NCBI GenBank assembly: GCA_963556195.1
Contig: OY744516.1
Coordinates: 38,803,778-38,867,777, forward strand
Source of the DNA: Sepiola atlantica
Lineage: Eukaryota > Mollusca > Cephalopoda > Sepiida > Sepiolidae
Reading direction: 5' to 3'
DNA length: 64,000 nucleotides
Below, in pieces: positions 47,201-57,655 of the stretch. The notes beneath the pieces were generated by a model. It was not told where the DNA came from. It worked only from the letters and a program-made list of their open reading frames with translations, and ran no database searches. Positions within the stretch are counted from its first letter, which is position 1. Each line of letters opens with the position of its first letter. Made by a program: the position numbers and the translations under genes.

Positions 47201-48529
47201 TGTATATGCTTTTAATCTTACAAAGTTTTATCCAACAGTATGCACAATCAGTTATATATTAACCTGATAGTTTGTTGAGGTTATTGTTTGCACGGGTAAT
47301 GTTACTAAGCAGACAATTTATTTTGTCTACGGGGCTTGACATAAACAGAAAATACAACAGTGTAAAATGTGTTTCATATAGGATTCGAACCTGTGCCTCA
47401 GTATGGGTGTCGCCTTGAAAATTGTACAAGTCTTATTTTTACTTTGTTTATATTGTGTGTTTATATTCAGCTACGTGGACTATACAAATCATCCGTTTAG
47501 TAAAATTATTCGCGCAAACAATTGCGTCAATAGAAATGCAACTTAATACATAACGTACTGTACACATACATATACATATACACACATACACCATATTCAT
47601 GTACACATGTATGCATTCATTCAAATAACTTATACACGTAAGTACCTATATTCACGAACGTTCAAACTATAATTACATGTCAGAAAATAACGAATATTTA
47701 AAATATTTTATCACAAACAAAATGTACTTTCATGTCTAGCTATGTATCGTGACTACACTTGTAATATTTAATAAGTTGTTATTCTGTCTGGGAATATTAT
47801 CACAGGAGGATGTTCACTTGAATATATTCAACACAGACCATCTAAAATCTTCACATGATGTATTATTTTTACTTACACGTGTCTCTCTGTTTCCTATCTT
47901 TCAGTATTCTTGGCTTACTATTGTTTGCATTAAAACACCATTAGTAAACAACAGAAATTGTTCAAACGTCGAGAGGTCAGTTTTACCGATGTTTCATTTA
48001 CTTTGTCGTGTGTAACATCAATACAATTTCTGGTGAATATAAACATGTTTTGCACAATTGTATGTATATGACAAGCTTGTACCTACAGCACGATAATAAT
48101 AAAGACCAGACATCTATAGTTACAGATGACGGAAATAAGTTATAAGGTTCCCCCGATCTGAACAGAAAACTAACCTAGTGCAAAAGTTAGTTGTGGAAAC
48201 GTTTCGTGTGCTGTCGTGATAAGATAATGATTTATAATGCAAAGATCCATTAAAAAAACAGCAACACTTTTTGAACAAAAATTATTCTGGAAACAACCTC
48301 AAAGGTTTCATAAATTGTTATAGTGTCAATGATCCGCTTTTGAATCGAAAAAAAAATATTGACAAGTTTCATCATCGAAAATGCAAATCAACGACCTTTC
48401 ATGTAAAACTGGATACCGCCTCGAAAACAAACCAACACATAGAATAATTACATGGTGTGGGATTTTTGTCGAATCCAGCCTATAGTGTGGACGTTGTGCA
48501 ATATGATTACTGATGAATAAATCCCTAAA
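47201..48529. other. Unassigned spacer
   Basis: AT-rich with no supported gene. A possible tRNA-like fragment is listed separately. Confidence 0.4.
47375..47425 (-). repeat. Possible tRNA-derived fragment (B box)
   Basis: The minus strand carries GGTTCGAATCC, a perfect polymerase III B box, preceded by GGCGACACCCATACTGAGG and followed by TATATGAAACAC. No acceptor stem or clear A box can be drawn, so it is a SINE or tRNA remnant at best. Confidence 0.3.
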
Positions 48530-49383
48530 TAATTTGACCCGCTTTTATATGAATGGTTTGACCCCCCTTTGATATGAATGATTTGACCCTCTTTTTATGA
48601 GAATGATTTAACCAATCTTTTATATGAATGATTTGACCAATACTTTATATGAATGTTTTGATCCCCCTTTGATATAAATGATTTGACCCCCCGTTTTATA
48701 TGAATGATTTGACCAATCTTTTATATGAATGATTTGACCAATCTTTTATATGAATGTTTTGACCAATCTTTTATATGAATGGTTTGACCCCCCTTTTATA
48801 TGAATGATTTGACCCCCCTTTGATATGAATGATTTGACCAATCTTTCATATGAATGATTTGACCCCCCTTTTATATGAATGATTTGACCAATCTTTCATA
48901 TGAATGATTTGCCCCTCCTTTTATATGAATGATTTGACCAATCCTTTATATGAATGTTTTGACCCCCCTTTGATATAAATGATTTGACCCCCCTTTTATA
49001 TGAATGATTTGACCAATTATTTATATGAATGTTTTGACCAATCTTTTATATGAATGGTTTGACCCCCCTTTGATATGAATGATTTGACCCCCCTTTGATA
49101 TGAATGATTTGACCAATCTTTCATATGAATGATTTGACCCCCCTTTTATATGAATGATTTGACCAATCTTTCATATGAATGATTTGCCCCTCCTTTTATA
49201 TGAATGATTTGACCAATCCTTTATATGAATGTTTTGACCCCCCTTTGATATAAATGATTTGCCCCTCCTTTTATATGAATGATTTGACCAATCCTTTATA
49301 TGAATGTTTTGACCCCCCTTTCATATGAATGATCTGCTCCTCCTTTTATATGAATGATTTGACCAATCTTTATATGAATGATT
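48530..49383 (+). repeat. 25-bp minisatellite with an 11-unit higher-order period
   Basis: About 34 units of ATGAATGATTTGACC plus a variable AATCTTTTAT or CCCCTTTTAT end. Two main unit types (CCAATC and CCCCCC) alternate in an irregular order. That order repeats: the run beginning at 48821 recurs at 49096, almost identical for about 170 bp, giving a higher-order period of 275 bp (11 units). The units just before 48821 match the end of the first 275-bp block. Confidence 0.96.
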
Positions 49384-50511
49384 AGAACTAAGTTATTGAT
49401 ACAAATATATATCTGCATTAATTTACATTTACAACCTCGAATTGTTTTAAATAAAATAAAAAGTCAGACAAAACTGATTTACAGCTGTAACGACATTATA
49501 AAAAGGATTACAACAAATAAGTGATAAGTGGGAAAAGATGATGAAAGTCATACTAGAATCAACAGTAAACTGATGATCATAATGATTAATAATAAAAGAT
49601 TTTTGACTGACAGATAATAGATAATTTAAGTAGAAAACAAGTAGATATTTGAGCATTTTAAATTATTTGCTTAAATTATTTCACAGGAAACAATATATAC
49701 AATGGAATTTTACATGTTCGAAACAAAAAAAATGGAACATTTTGCTTTCATCTATACTTTTTCTTCTGAAACGAGACAGTACATGTCTCTATCTTATATT
49801 TCGTATTGCTTTTCTTTTGTCGACAACTTGAGAATCATACAGATCTTTAAAAATGTTACTATAAACAAACCATTAATATTTTTTAACTATTTTCCTTCTA
49901 GAACACTTTGGATGTCTATTAACCATGAATAATAACAAACAATGCGAGTTCTATGGGTCTCTGTTTCTGTCTCGTATTTTTATTACCTTTTGAATATGGA
50001 AACTGTAAAATCATCAGTTTTATGACTAGCCTTTTTTCGTAAACTCGACATGTATTTGTTTGTGTGTAAAGTGTATGTACGTGTGTCGATTATTTGTGTG
50101 TATTTTCAATATATGTGTGAGTTTGTGTATGTTTTGCTACTACGTCTAGCTTGTGATAGTGAGTACACCTGTAGTGTGTGTGTGTATGTTTGAATGTTGT
50201 TGTATTGTGTTGTTATATTCTGAGTGTGCGTTTAATTTCGTATATGCGTGTGGTGTATGTAAGTGTGTGTATATGTTCCTTCTGTAAATGTATATATTAG
50301 ATTGTTATAATGGAGTAGTAATAGTTTATACTTGAAATATTGAACATATCATAATCGACATATGTACTCTTGGTAACGAGATGAGTAGTTTGAGCGCATT
50401 ACACCATGTCATTTAGAGAGGGATGCCAGCGAAATTGCATCATACTCCCAAAGAAAGTAACACACTTAAAATCTAAGCTTATGCTGTATCTATTCCTTAT
50501 ACTCGTCATAA

Positions 50512-50513
<2 letters not shown>
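49384..50513. other. Unassigned spacer, TG-rich at 50040-50290
   Basis: AT-rich. The right part has many TGTGTGTATGT words on the plus strand, a degenerate (TG)n. No gene is supported. Confidence 0.4.
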
Positions 50514-50551
<38 letters not shown>

Positions 50552-50603
50552 CATTATGTAATATATACATATATATTTAATATATATATATAATATATAT
50601 GTA

Positions 50604-50670
<67 letters not shown>
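50514..50670. repeat. (TA)n complex followed by (GA)n
   Basis: TA tracts with TTACATTATGTAATATA-type palindromic interruptions, ending in (GA)n. Confidence 0.94.
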
Positions 50671-50954
50671 TACATAAACACATGCGACAATTTCTTACAT
50701 TTTCTCGAACTGTATTTTATCAAACCATATTTAAGCTTATTTGCGACAATGATACAATCTCATATTTTAAAATACTTTATATTAAGTGATCAGGAAAAAC
50801 TTTGACATATTTCTGGCTATGTTTTATTTACATACTTCTCTTATATACAGTTTTTAATAAATTGATATTCTGAATGTTTCATTTATAATTTTATTCTTCT
50901 ATTTCTTATATGTATATTTACTAGCTTTGTTGGTATTACTATCATTTTTATTAT
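50671..50954. other. Unassigned AT-rich spacer
   Basis: Nothing recognised. Confidence 0.4.
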
Positions 50955-51300
50955 TACTCACTAGGAATTCTCGCGCAAGTTATCGTCAGTGATTGCTCAC
51001 CGACAACAACCAGTGGTGTGTCCTGGAGTCTGAGTGACAACAGGCATCCCAAGAGTTCCAGTACTCTCCATCTATTTTCGATCACCACCGCAAATGACCT
51101 TGCGGTATCGCAACAGCCGCCTACCATTGATTTCTCGTTGGCACCGACCATTTGTCTCCCCTGGGATTTGGGTAGCTAAAAGCCTCCCAAACGTCCCAGC
51201 ACTATCCGAAGTTTTCCAGTAGGGGTCTGGTTACTACTATTGGTCTCCCATCCTCCTTGACCTCTACAACTATTTTGTGTGGTGTCAGCTGATGTTGGTA
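50955..51300 (-). repeat. Repeat X, copy 4 (reverse strand, diverged)
   Basis: The minus strand matches copy 1 at AAAACTTCGGATAGTGCTGG (copy 1 has TACGGAAAGTGCTGG), at TGTCACTCAGACTCCAG and at the terminal CCTAGTGAGTAA (copy 1 has CCCAGTGAGTAA). Its frame 50954-51151 contains RVLELLGCLLSLRLQ and ends ARIPSE. This parallels DMLSLRLQ and TPSE in copy 1 and supports a coding origin at the end of a LINE ORF. It abuts the 3' end of the Helitron. Confidence 0.7.
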
Positions 51301-51315
51301 CCATTTTATATCTTA

Positions 51316-51350
51316 CTAGCAGGACCCGTGTCCCGGCGTTCCCCGGGGAA
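51316..51350 (-). other. Helitron 3' terminal hairpin and CTAG end
   Basis: On the minus strand: CCCCGGGGAACGCCGGG (stem CCCGG/CCGGG about a short loop), then ACACGGGTCCTG and CTAG, with T as the next host base. The position of the hairpin, about 11 bases before CTRR, matches the transposition terminator of Helitrons. Confidence 0.9.
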
Positions 51351-51409
51351 ATATAACAGCCTGATTTTAATTTTTAAGTTAAATAAATAGATTCAGAAAA
51401 TAAATCATT

Positions 51410-51874
51410 TCACTGGAAGTAATTTAAGTAATTAAAATAGGAGCCTACCCTTGAACATCCTACATAAAACTGCCCATGGCTAAAGCAAGGTGAAGTCCAG
51501 TTTAGACCAATCACTGCCAATGATTGTCCTTGGAACTTGTTAATTGTCATGGCAAAACACAATTTAACTGGGAACTGAAGCCTTTTAAATTCTATTGCAG
51601 AATCCGACGGAATAATGGGTATTCTGGGAAGGGATGTCAGTTTGCTCCTTGCCACACCAGTTAGTATTACAGCTTCTATCACATAAGGTTTCATGCGTTT
51701 AACACACAGTCTCGTTCCATTACATAGCCTTGGAACATCAAGATTCCGGAGTAACATAATTGGGCATCCAGCTTTCAGCTTTAATTTGTGTGTTGGCATA
51801 CCAAGCAATTCTAATGAATTTAAAAATTCTGTAAGGTATTGTACAGCTTGGTCGTCATCGAGAGAAGAATCCAC
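51410..51874 (-). pseudogene. Helitron helicase C-terminal domain (Pif1-like motifs IV-VI)
   Basis: An intact 154-codon segment. In order: DDDQAVQYLTEFLNSLELLG; LKAGCPIMLLRNLDVPRLCN followed by GTRL (the conserved LR..d...LcNGTRL block); IPIIPSD; RLQFPVKLCFAMTINKFQGQ (helicase motif V, nucleotide and DNA contact); and HGQFYVGCSRVGSYFN (motif VI, with its arginine kept). This is the best-preserved part of the element. It unwinds the displaced DNA strand in active relatives. The ORF stops shortly after motif VI, about 60 bp before the terminal hairpin region. Confidence 0.93.
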
Positions 51875-51904
51875 AGAAGTGAAAGTTTGTTCATCACCTG
51901 GAAT

Positions 51905-52400
51905 TTAATCAAGCAGTTGTTGATTGATGACATGTACCATGTCATATTTAGTAGCTAGAATTGCTCTCTCCGTTAGCCATTCAGGATGCACATAGTTTTC
52001 GGCTATATTTGGATAAACTTTGCTACTAAGTTCTGTGAGTGATGGAACAATTGAGCCAATACCTGGAGTAATAACAATCGTGCCATTGTTGGTTGTTGCA
52101 AGCTTGCCATCACCTATTTTTAGGAGTAGGGAGACAAACTCACCAGCCATTGGGTCACTATTGAGATGTACACGCATGTTTGTAAATAACGTTACAGTCT
52201 TAATGTACTTCCACAAATATGACAATTTAATGCAAGCATTAAGCTTGTCAGCGGGACTTCCACATGGAACAATAGGAAACGTTTGTCGGAAGTCACCTGA
52301 TAATAAAAGTGTTATGCCGCAATGTTTTATCTAGAGCCTCGAACGCTTGTTTATGTGCCATTGTACATTCATCCCATACGATCAAGGAACAATTCTGTAA
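51905..52400 (-). pseudogene. Helitron helicase middle part (motif II to IV region)
   Basis: The minus strand reads WDECTMAHKQAFEALDKTLR at about 52315-52376 (Walker B/motif II), a frameshifted region corresponding to the SGDFRQTFPIVPHGSPADK block at 52245-52310, then the open segment 51905-52225. That segment has SYLWKYIKTVTLFTNMRVHL, EFVSLLLKIGDGKL, WLTERAILATKYDMVHVINQ and QLL. Motif II is intact, so loss of function here comes from the missing Walker A upstream and from the frameshift. Confidence 0.9.
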
Positions 52401-52403
52401 AAC

Positions 52404-52856
52404 TTAAGCTGGATCTGATCCTCTTTCTATTTGACAAATTGGATCAGCATCTTTTGTTAAGGATAATGGCAACTTAAATGTGGAGTGAGCTTTCCTACCA
52501 CCAGGAAGAAGAGTGGTTGCAATATGAATTTGCTCATTATTTAGTTGTGCGATACCATCTCGAACAATTGATGCTTGCTCATGAGTTTGATAACTAATTT
52601 CACGCGTCCATGCAGTAATGACCGGATGTGTATTAGATCGATTAGGTGAGGTAAGACCCAATGTTGTCAGTGTTTTACCATTCATCCTATAAGTCATAGT
52701 TTCTATATGTACTAAAGCCATATTGAAGATGTCGTCCGAAAGTGTTATATCAACTTGAGGCTGTTGATTGCGTTTCCTAAGAAGGAAATCTTCCGTAAAA
52801 GCTTCTTTGTGTACATCCCAAAGTCGATTTGGATGAGACACTGCACCTGATCGCAA
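52404..52856 (-). pseudogene. Helitron linker and helicase start, Walker A region deleted
   Basis: Open for 150 codons. It contains LWDVHKEAFTEDFLLRKRNQ; the conserved FNMALVHIETMTYRMNGKTL and TTLGLTSPNR block; then QLNNEQ. Here the family continues with a G-rich Walker A (P-loop) segment of roughly 35-40 residues. In this copy the frame passes directly from LNNEQIHI to ATTLLPGGRKAHSTFKLPLS, the sequence that normally lies after the P-loop. The join is near 52525 and keeps the reading frame. Loss of the P-loop abolishes ATP binding. Confidence 0.88.
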
Positions 52857-52859
52857 ACA

Positions 52860-53652
52860 AATGTCTCAAATTGTTTGCAGAATCAGATATAGATGCTTCC
52901 TGTAGTGTAGCATCCCAGTGGTTATCATCTTCAAGTAGTCCCGGTGCACTACATGCATCCCTGAATGTAGTCATAACTTGACCATTGATCGTTTTTAGGT
53001 CATTAGAGCTCTGTGTACCTCTAACATTGTGTAGAAGCAGTCTCAAACAGAAGCAGTGAAATTGATTTGGATGCACGGTGCATACCCTGCCCAAAACTTC
53101 TGTTTTATTAACGCACGGATAGCCTGGAACTGGCTTACCCTGTAATCGTTGCTTGAAGACCTTAGTTTTTGTGTCCCAGGTATAATAAAGTGGAACTTCT
53201 GAGTACAAAAGTGTACATGCCAAAAAATCTGTTTGACACAATTTGAAGAAAGCTGTTAGAGTGGTTGAAGGTGGATTTGCAACTCTATCTGCCGCAGTAC
53301 TTTCAGTAAAGTATATCCGCTGTCCATTTTCTAGATGAACTGATAGGTGAATAACTGGGGGATGATATATATGTATGTGAACGTTAAGTATTCTCCAAAT
53401 GGTTTCATTTGTTGATATGTAACGTCCCGTATCGTATCTCTTAACTTCATCATGAGCATTACTTTCAATTGTGAAGGTATCTTGATCACTACCTTTATTT
53501 ACATATTTACAAATGTATTTTATTGATTTCACGCTGTTGCAATATTCAACATTGATATGTGCATTAAAAATCTTACAAAGCAGTTTATTATGTGGTACAA
53601 CGCATCGGTTGTCTACAGGAACTGTTATGTTGCCAGGTAGGGTAACTGTCAT
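52860..53652 (-). pseudogene. Helitron Rep region with Tyr motif
   Basis: The longest Helitron frame. Near its start: CVVPHNKLLCKIFNAHINVE, then KSIKYICKYVNKGSD, which carries the paired tyrosines (codons near 53517 and 53505) of the Rep catalytic Y motif. Next come VKRYDTGRYISTNETIWRIL, HIHIYHPPVIHLSVHLENGQ (family: PaV..L.vHLpn.Q.v.F), LTAFFKLCQTD, and YTWDTKTKVFKQRLQ followed by the CVNKTEVLGRV region. These are all in normal order, so this section is colinear with active Helitrons. The Tyr motif normally joins the 5' DNA end covalently, but here it lacks its HUH partner. Confidence 0.92.
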
Positions 53653-53666
53653 CTCAAAACCTCCAG

Positions 53667-54087
53667 CTAAAAGAATAGTCGTCGATATTGTGGGTAGCCA
53701 TTTGTATCCGATTGAGTTTCACTCAAGAAGTGTCTGGGATATCTCTTACTGCAGTGTCCATCTTTGAGACAGAGTGAACATCTGTTTATGTTTCCACATG
53801 GTCCATGAATCATATGGTGCCTAATGATATCATGTAAAAGCGGATCTGCTACTGCATCCGGAATTTCCACACTGATAACTAAAGCTGTGTCAGAGGATCT
53901 CAATTTTTGTTGCACCTCCATTATGCTCCATCGCCATCTGAAATTGTTGGATATATACATTTTCTCTGTGAAGCATGCTTTGCAATGCAAGAACAATCTC
54001 TAATTTAGTGTTTGAGAAAGAGTTATATCTAATCGCCCCATACATTTGCTCGCCAGAAGGTGAATCGTAACATAAAACGGGCAGCAC
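53667..54087 (-). pseudogene. Helitron N-terminal domain, HUH segment deleted
   Basis: Two overlapping frames. The first (from 54087) ends HRENVYIQQFQMAMEHNG, which matches the N...Y...F..A.E block. The second (53667-53996) continues RSSDTALV and then ISVEIPDAVADPLLHDIIRH, HMIHGPCG, the Cys-rich CSLCLKDGHCSKRYPR and DTNGYPQYRR. In complete Helitrons some 250-300 residues, including the RGLPHxH histidine motif, lie between these two blocks. Here they are joined within about ten codons near 53900, with a frame change. DNA cleavage by this copy is therefore impossible. Confidence 0.88.
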
Positions 54088-54104
54088 TTTTCACGGCCAC
54101 TATC

Positions 54105-54545
54105 GTCCGCCACCAGGCATTTGGCTCATGTGACTCAATCGCAGTCATGTAAAAATAGAGAATAGTCTTTATTATTATAAATAATCATATAATAGGCAAT
54201 CCTCCACTCCCAATACATGTTTTTTTATTTCGGTTTAGTTTTATTTGTTTTACTTTTCGAAATAGTATAATTAACGTTGATGGATTTTCCGCACATTCCT
54301 GAGTCTTCTGTCGATTTAAATATATTGTACAATTCGGTGTTTAATCCCCCCCTCGAATACAATATTTTTCTTTTCGGTTTATTTATATTTTGTTACTTTT
54401 CAAAACAGATCCACCACATCAACCTATCAATCCCGCCACACCCCGCTGCTAGGCATTTGACTCATGTCACTCAATCGCAGTCAATTAAAAAAAATAGCGA
54501 ATAGTCTTCTTTATTGAAAATAATCATATAATCGTCATTTTATTT
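54105..54545 (+). repeat. About 320-bp tandem duplication, second copy partial
   Basis: GCATTTGGCTCATGTGACTC followed by AATCGCAGTCA, AATAGTC and AATAATCATATAAT at 54115-54195 recurs at 54450-54535 as GCATTTGACTCATGTCACTC with the same continuation. The words TTTCGGTTTAGTTTTATTTG and TTTCGGTTTATTTATATTTT between them are also related. It lies just beyond the Helitron N-terminus and could belong to its 5' end. Confidence 0.75.
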
Positions 54546-54769
54546 CCCCCCCGACCATCCGAATATCATTTGTAATGCTCTGCAGGTTACATTAATTATG
54601 TGTGTGTTTCAGTGGTGCTCATTTTCCATTTGTCTTTTCAGCCAACGGAAATGGAATTTCTATACAAAGATGATGGGGGGTGGGGTGATTTTAATGGGGC
54701 TTTGTAGGCCTATTTAATTAATCGCTGAGATTTCAATTTGCCCCCCCTCCCAACATTGGATTAAAAAAA

Positions 54770-56650
54770 ATGTATCTATTCTGTTTGTGTATGTTTTAGT
54801 AATTTTCTCAAAATATTTAACGTTGAGGGAAGTTTTCACAAGGAAGCAATTGTTAGTGTAATTTATTTATTAATAATTTATAAAAATAATAATATTTATT
54901 TTTATTGTATGAAATAAACTGTATCAAAATAGTGAACAGTTATTTTGAAAATAAAAAGTTATCATTTAAATGAATAGCCATTAAAAGAATGGGAAAAATA
55001 CGTGCGAAGGAAGAAGTAGGTAATGTCATTTGGCTAATCTATAACCTTTTTTTTTCCGAACGTATTACGTTGGGTCAAATTCTGTAGAAGTAAAGTTTTT
55101 TTTTTCTTTAGTAAGTAAAAACGTAATTTTTTTATCTTACTTTTTATAGTTGAAATTTTTCATTGTTGTTATTATGTAATCGGTGTCCTTTAAGTGTAAT
55201 AATGAGAAAAACGTAAAGGAAAAATGTAGCTATTCGGTTTGTTTATGTTTTGTTTATTTTCTCAAAGTATTTAATGGTTAGGGAACTTTTCCCAAAGAAG
55301 CAATTGTTATTGTATTTTAGTTAGTAATAATTTATAAAAATAATTTTTTTTAATTTTTTTATTGTACGAATTAAAAGTTTCTCCAAATAGTCAACAGTTA
55401 TTTGTGGAAATGAAAAGTTATCATTTAAATGAATAGGCATTAAAAGAATGGGAAGAATCCGTGCGAAGCAAGAATTAGGGAATGTTATTCAGTTATTCTG
55501 TAACCGTGTTTTTTTTCTTAACGTAATCCGTTGGTTGTTTTTTTTCGTAAAGTATTACGCTGGGTCAAAATCTGTAGAAGTAAATTGATTTGTTTTGTTT
55601 TAGTAAGGAAAACGTAATTGTTTGTATTTTATTTTTTAGAGATGAAATGTTATGTATTTGTTATGTAATTGGTGTCGTTTATGTAAGGTAATGTGAAAAA
55701 CGTAAAGAATAAATGTATGTAATCGGTTTGTTTATGTTTTAAAAATGTATCTATTCGGTTTGTTTATGTTTTGTTTATTTTCTCAAAGTATTTAACGGTT
55801 AGGGAACTTTTCCCAAAAAAGCAATTGTTATTGTATTTTTGTTAGTAATAATTTATAAAAATAATATTTGTTTGTTTTTTATTGTACGAATTAAAAGTTT
55901 CTCCAAATAGTCAACAGATATTTTTGGAAATGAAAAGTTATCATTGAAATGAATAGGCATTAAAAGAATGGGAAAAATCCGTGTGAAGCAAGAATTAGGG
56001 AATGTTATTCGGTTATTCTGTAACCGTGTTTTTTTTCTTAACGTAATCCGTTGGTTTTTTTTTTTCGTAAAGTATTACGGTGGGTCAAAATCTGTAGAAG
56101 TAAATTTATTTGTTTTGTTTTAGTAAGGAAAACGTAATCTTTTTATTTTATTTTTTAGAGATGAAATGTTATGTATTTGTTATTATGTAATTGGTGTCGT
56201 TTAAGTAAGGTAATGAGAAAAACGTAAAGAATAAATGTATGTAATCGGTTTGTTTATGTTTTAAAAATGTATCTATTCGGTTTGTTTATGTTTTGTTTAT
56301 TTTCTCAAAGTATTTAACGGTTAGGGAACTTTTCCCAAAAAAAACAGTTGTTATTGTATTTTATTTAGTAATAATTTATAAAAGTAATAATTGTTTTTTT
56401 ATTGTAGGAATTAAAAATTCCTCAGAATAGTGAATAGTTATTTTTTAAATGTTTAGGTATAATTTAAATGAATAGCCATTAAAAGAATGGGTAAAATCAG
56501 TGTGAAGTAAGAATTAGGGAATGTTAATCGGCTAATCTGTAACCGTTTTTTTTTCTTAACGTATTCCGTTGGTTCAAATTCTGTAGAAGCTTTTGTTTTT
56601 AAGTAAGGAAAACGTAATGTTGTTTATGTTAGATGTATAATGTAATTAGC
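54770..56650 (+). repeat. About 460-525-bp tandem repeat, four units
   Basis: Units start at 54770, 55228, 55746 and 56269 with TATCTATTCGGTTTGTTTAT. Each continues with TTCTCAAAGTATTTAACGGT, AGGGAACTTTTCCCAAA, GAATAGGCATTAAAAGAATG and GTAAGGAAAACGTAAT. The middle two units are very similar, while the outer two are more diverged. Units 2 and 3 end in a short internal echo of the start word (GTATGTAATCGGTTTGTTTATG). T-rich runs vary in length between copies. No coding potential is seen. Confidence 0.93.
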
Positions 56651-57359
56651 AGAACATGAACGGCGTATTACCTAAAGTAGTCGTAGATCGGTAAGGGAAA
56701 TCGGCATAACTGTTTAAGGGTAGTGAATCTGGCAGGCGTTTCGTGAACTGTATACGCTGTTCGGGGCTGAGAGTAGGAGATTGCGTAAGCGTATTTAACG
56801 GAAGTGACGTAGGCACATGTATTGTAGGGAGCGTCTGTTATATTTTCTGTGCAACGTATGTTACTGTGTTGTAATGTGAAGACGAACGTAACATAAATAA
56901 TAAGGGTGTAAAATGTGTAAAGTATCCTTTGTGTAGGTGTGCCCGGTGTAGACTGGTAGCGTGGGAGGAGTAAAATGTTAGAGGGAAATGTTCTTGCTAG
57001 TACCTGTATGGTGTCTGTTTTGGGGAGAGTGACTGATGGAGGAACGAAAGTAGTAATTTGCCCGAGGTGGATGTAAGAGTGTAGAGTTTGCTAAGAACAC
57101 GCTCGAGCGAATAAGCTTGATGGTGTAGTGATTGTAGTAACCTATTGAGTTCGAGTTTATTTTCCTATTCGACGCGAAGGTACAGGGGAAAAACGTCTTT
57201 ACTTTATATATAAGATTATGTTGGGGAGGGGCGCAGCTTATGATGTTTCTTATACTTTATGTTCTTTGGTTCGTGCGGTTGTGTTCCTCCTGTTATTTTG
57301 TTTTCTTCCTGTTGTAACTTTTATGTAACTAGTAACAATTCGTATCGTATGCGGGTTGA
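56651..57359. other. Unassigned spacer, moderately GC-richer
   Basis: About 700 bp with higher G content than average and no recognised motif. It may be the 3' untranslated part of the reverse-strand RLE LINE next to it. Confidence 0.35.
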
Positions 57360-57655
57360 TTTTCCTTAAGATGTCAGCTGTTTTAATCATTGCTGTCCTT
57401 TGTATGGTGTCAGTGACCTCTTTGATTAAAATTTATTCCAGTCTTTTCTCCAAATTTTTGGGAACGTTCCTAGTGCGCTTACAATTATTGCTATTATGTT
57501 AACTTTCTTCATGCTCATTATTCTTTCCAATTCTCTGGCAAGTTCCGTGTATTTGCTTCATTTTTCCGTCTCCGTGCTCTTCTCTCTGTAGACTGCTGGA
57601 ACGTCGAAGTTTACGATTTGGCAAAATTTTTCCTACTTGTCGATTATAGTTTTTT
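57360..57655 (-). pseudogene. RLE LINE fragment, endonuclease end (reverse strand)
   Basis: The minus strand reads DEKTIIDK, then KFCQIVNFDVPAVYREKSTE, then SKYTELARELERIMSMKKVN, then IIAIIVSALGTFPKIWRKDW. This is the conserved tail of RLE LINEs, where a D...VP..Y/D element is followed by KY..LA.EL...W.MK.V.VIPIVIGALGT. One stop interrupts it. It is a different subfamily from the copy at 19-22 kb, which reads CAFDTSVQAKEAEKKYQDLK at the corresponding point. It ends where LINE A copy 3 begins. Confidence 0.8.

Larger units (their letters stand above)
51316..54110 (-). mobile_element. Helitron, inactivated by internal deletions
   Basis: A minus-strand rolling-circle transposon. Reading from 54.1 kb down: the N-terminal Helitron-like domain, the Rep Tyr motif, the linker, then a Pif1-family helicase. 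The 3' terminus is at 51316, where the minus strand ends CTAG followed by T, preceded by a GC-rich hairpin, exactly the Helitron 3' signature. The 5' TC end was not located. Internal deletions have removed the HUH histidine segment and the Walker A segment, and several frameshifts are present, so the copy cannot move itself. It may still be recognised in trans through its intact 3' end. Confidence 0.92.

Noticed and set aside
47375..47425. Functional tRNA gene
   Set aside because: Only a B box is present. No cloverleaf, anticodon arm or acceptor pairing can be drawn.
51693..51908. Plus-strand 71-codon frame
   Set aside because: Antisense to the intact helicase motif region.
52020..52334. Plus-strand 104-codon frame over the Helitron helicase
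   Set aside because: The minus strand here encodes recognisable Helitron helicase blocks; the plus frame is a shadow.
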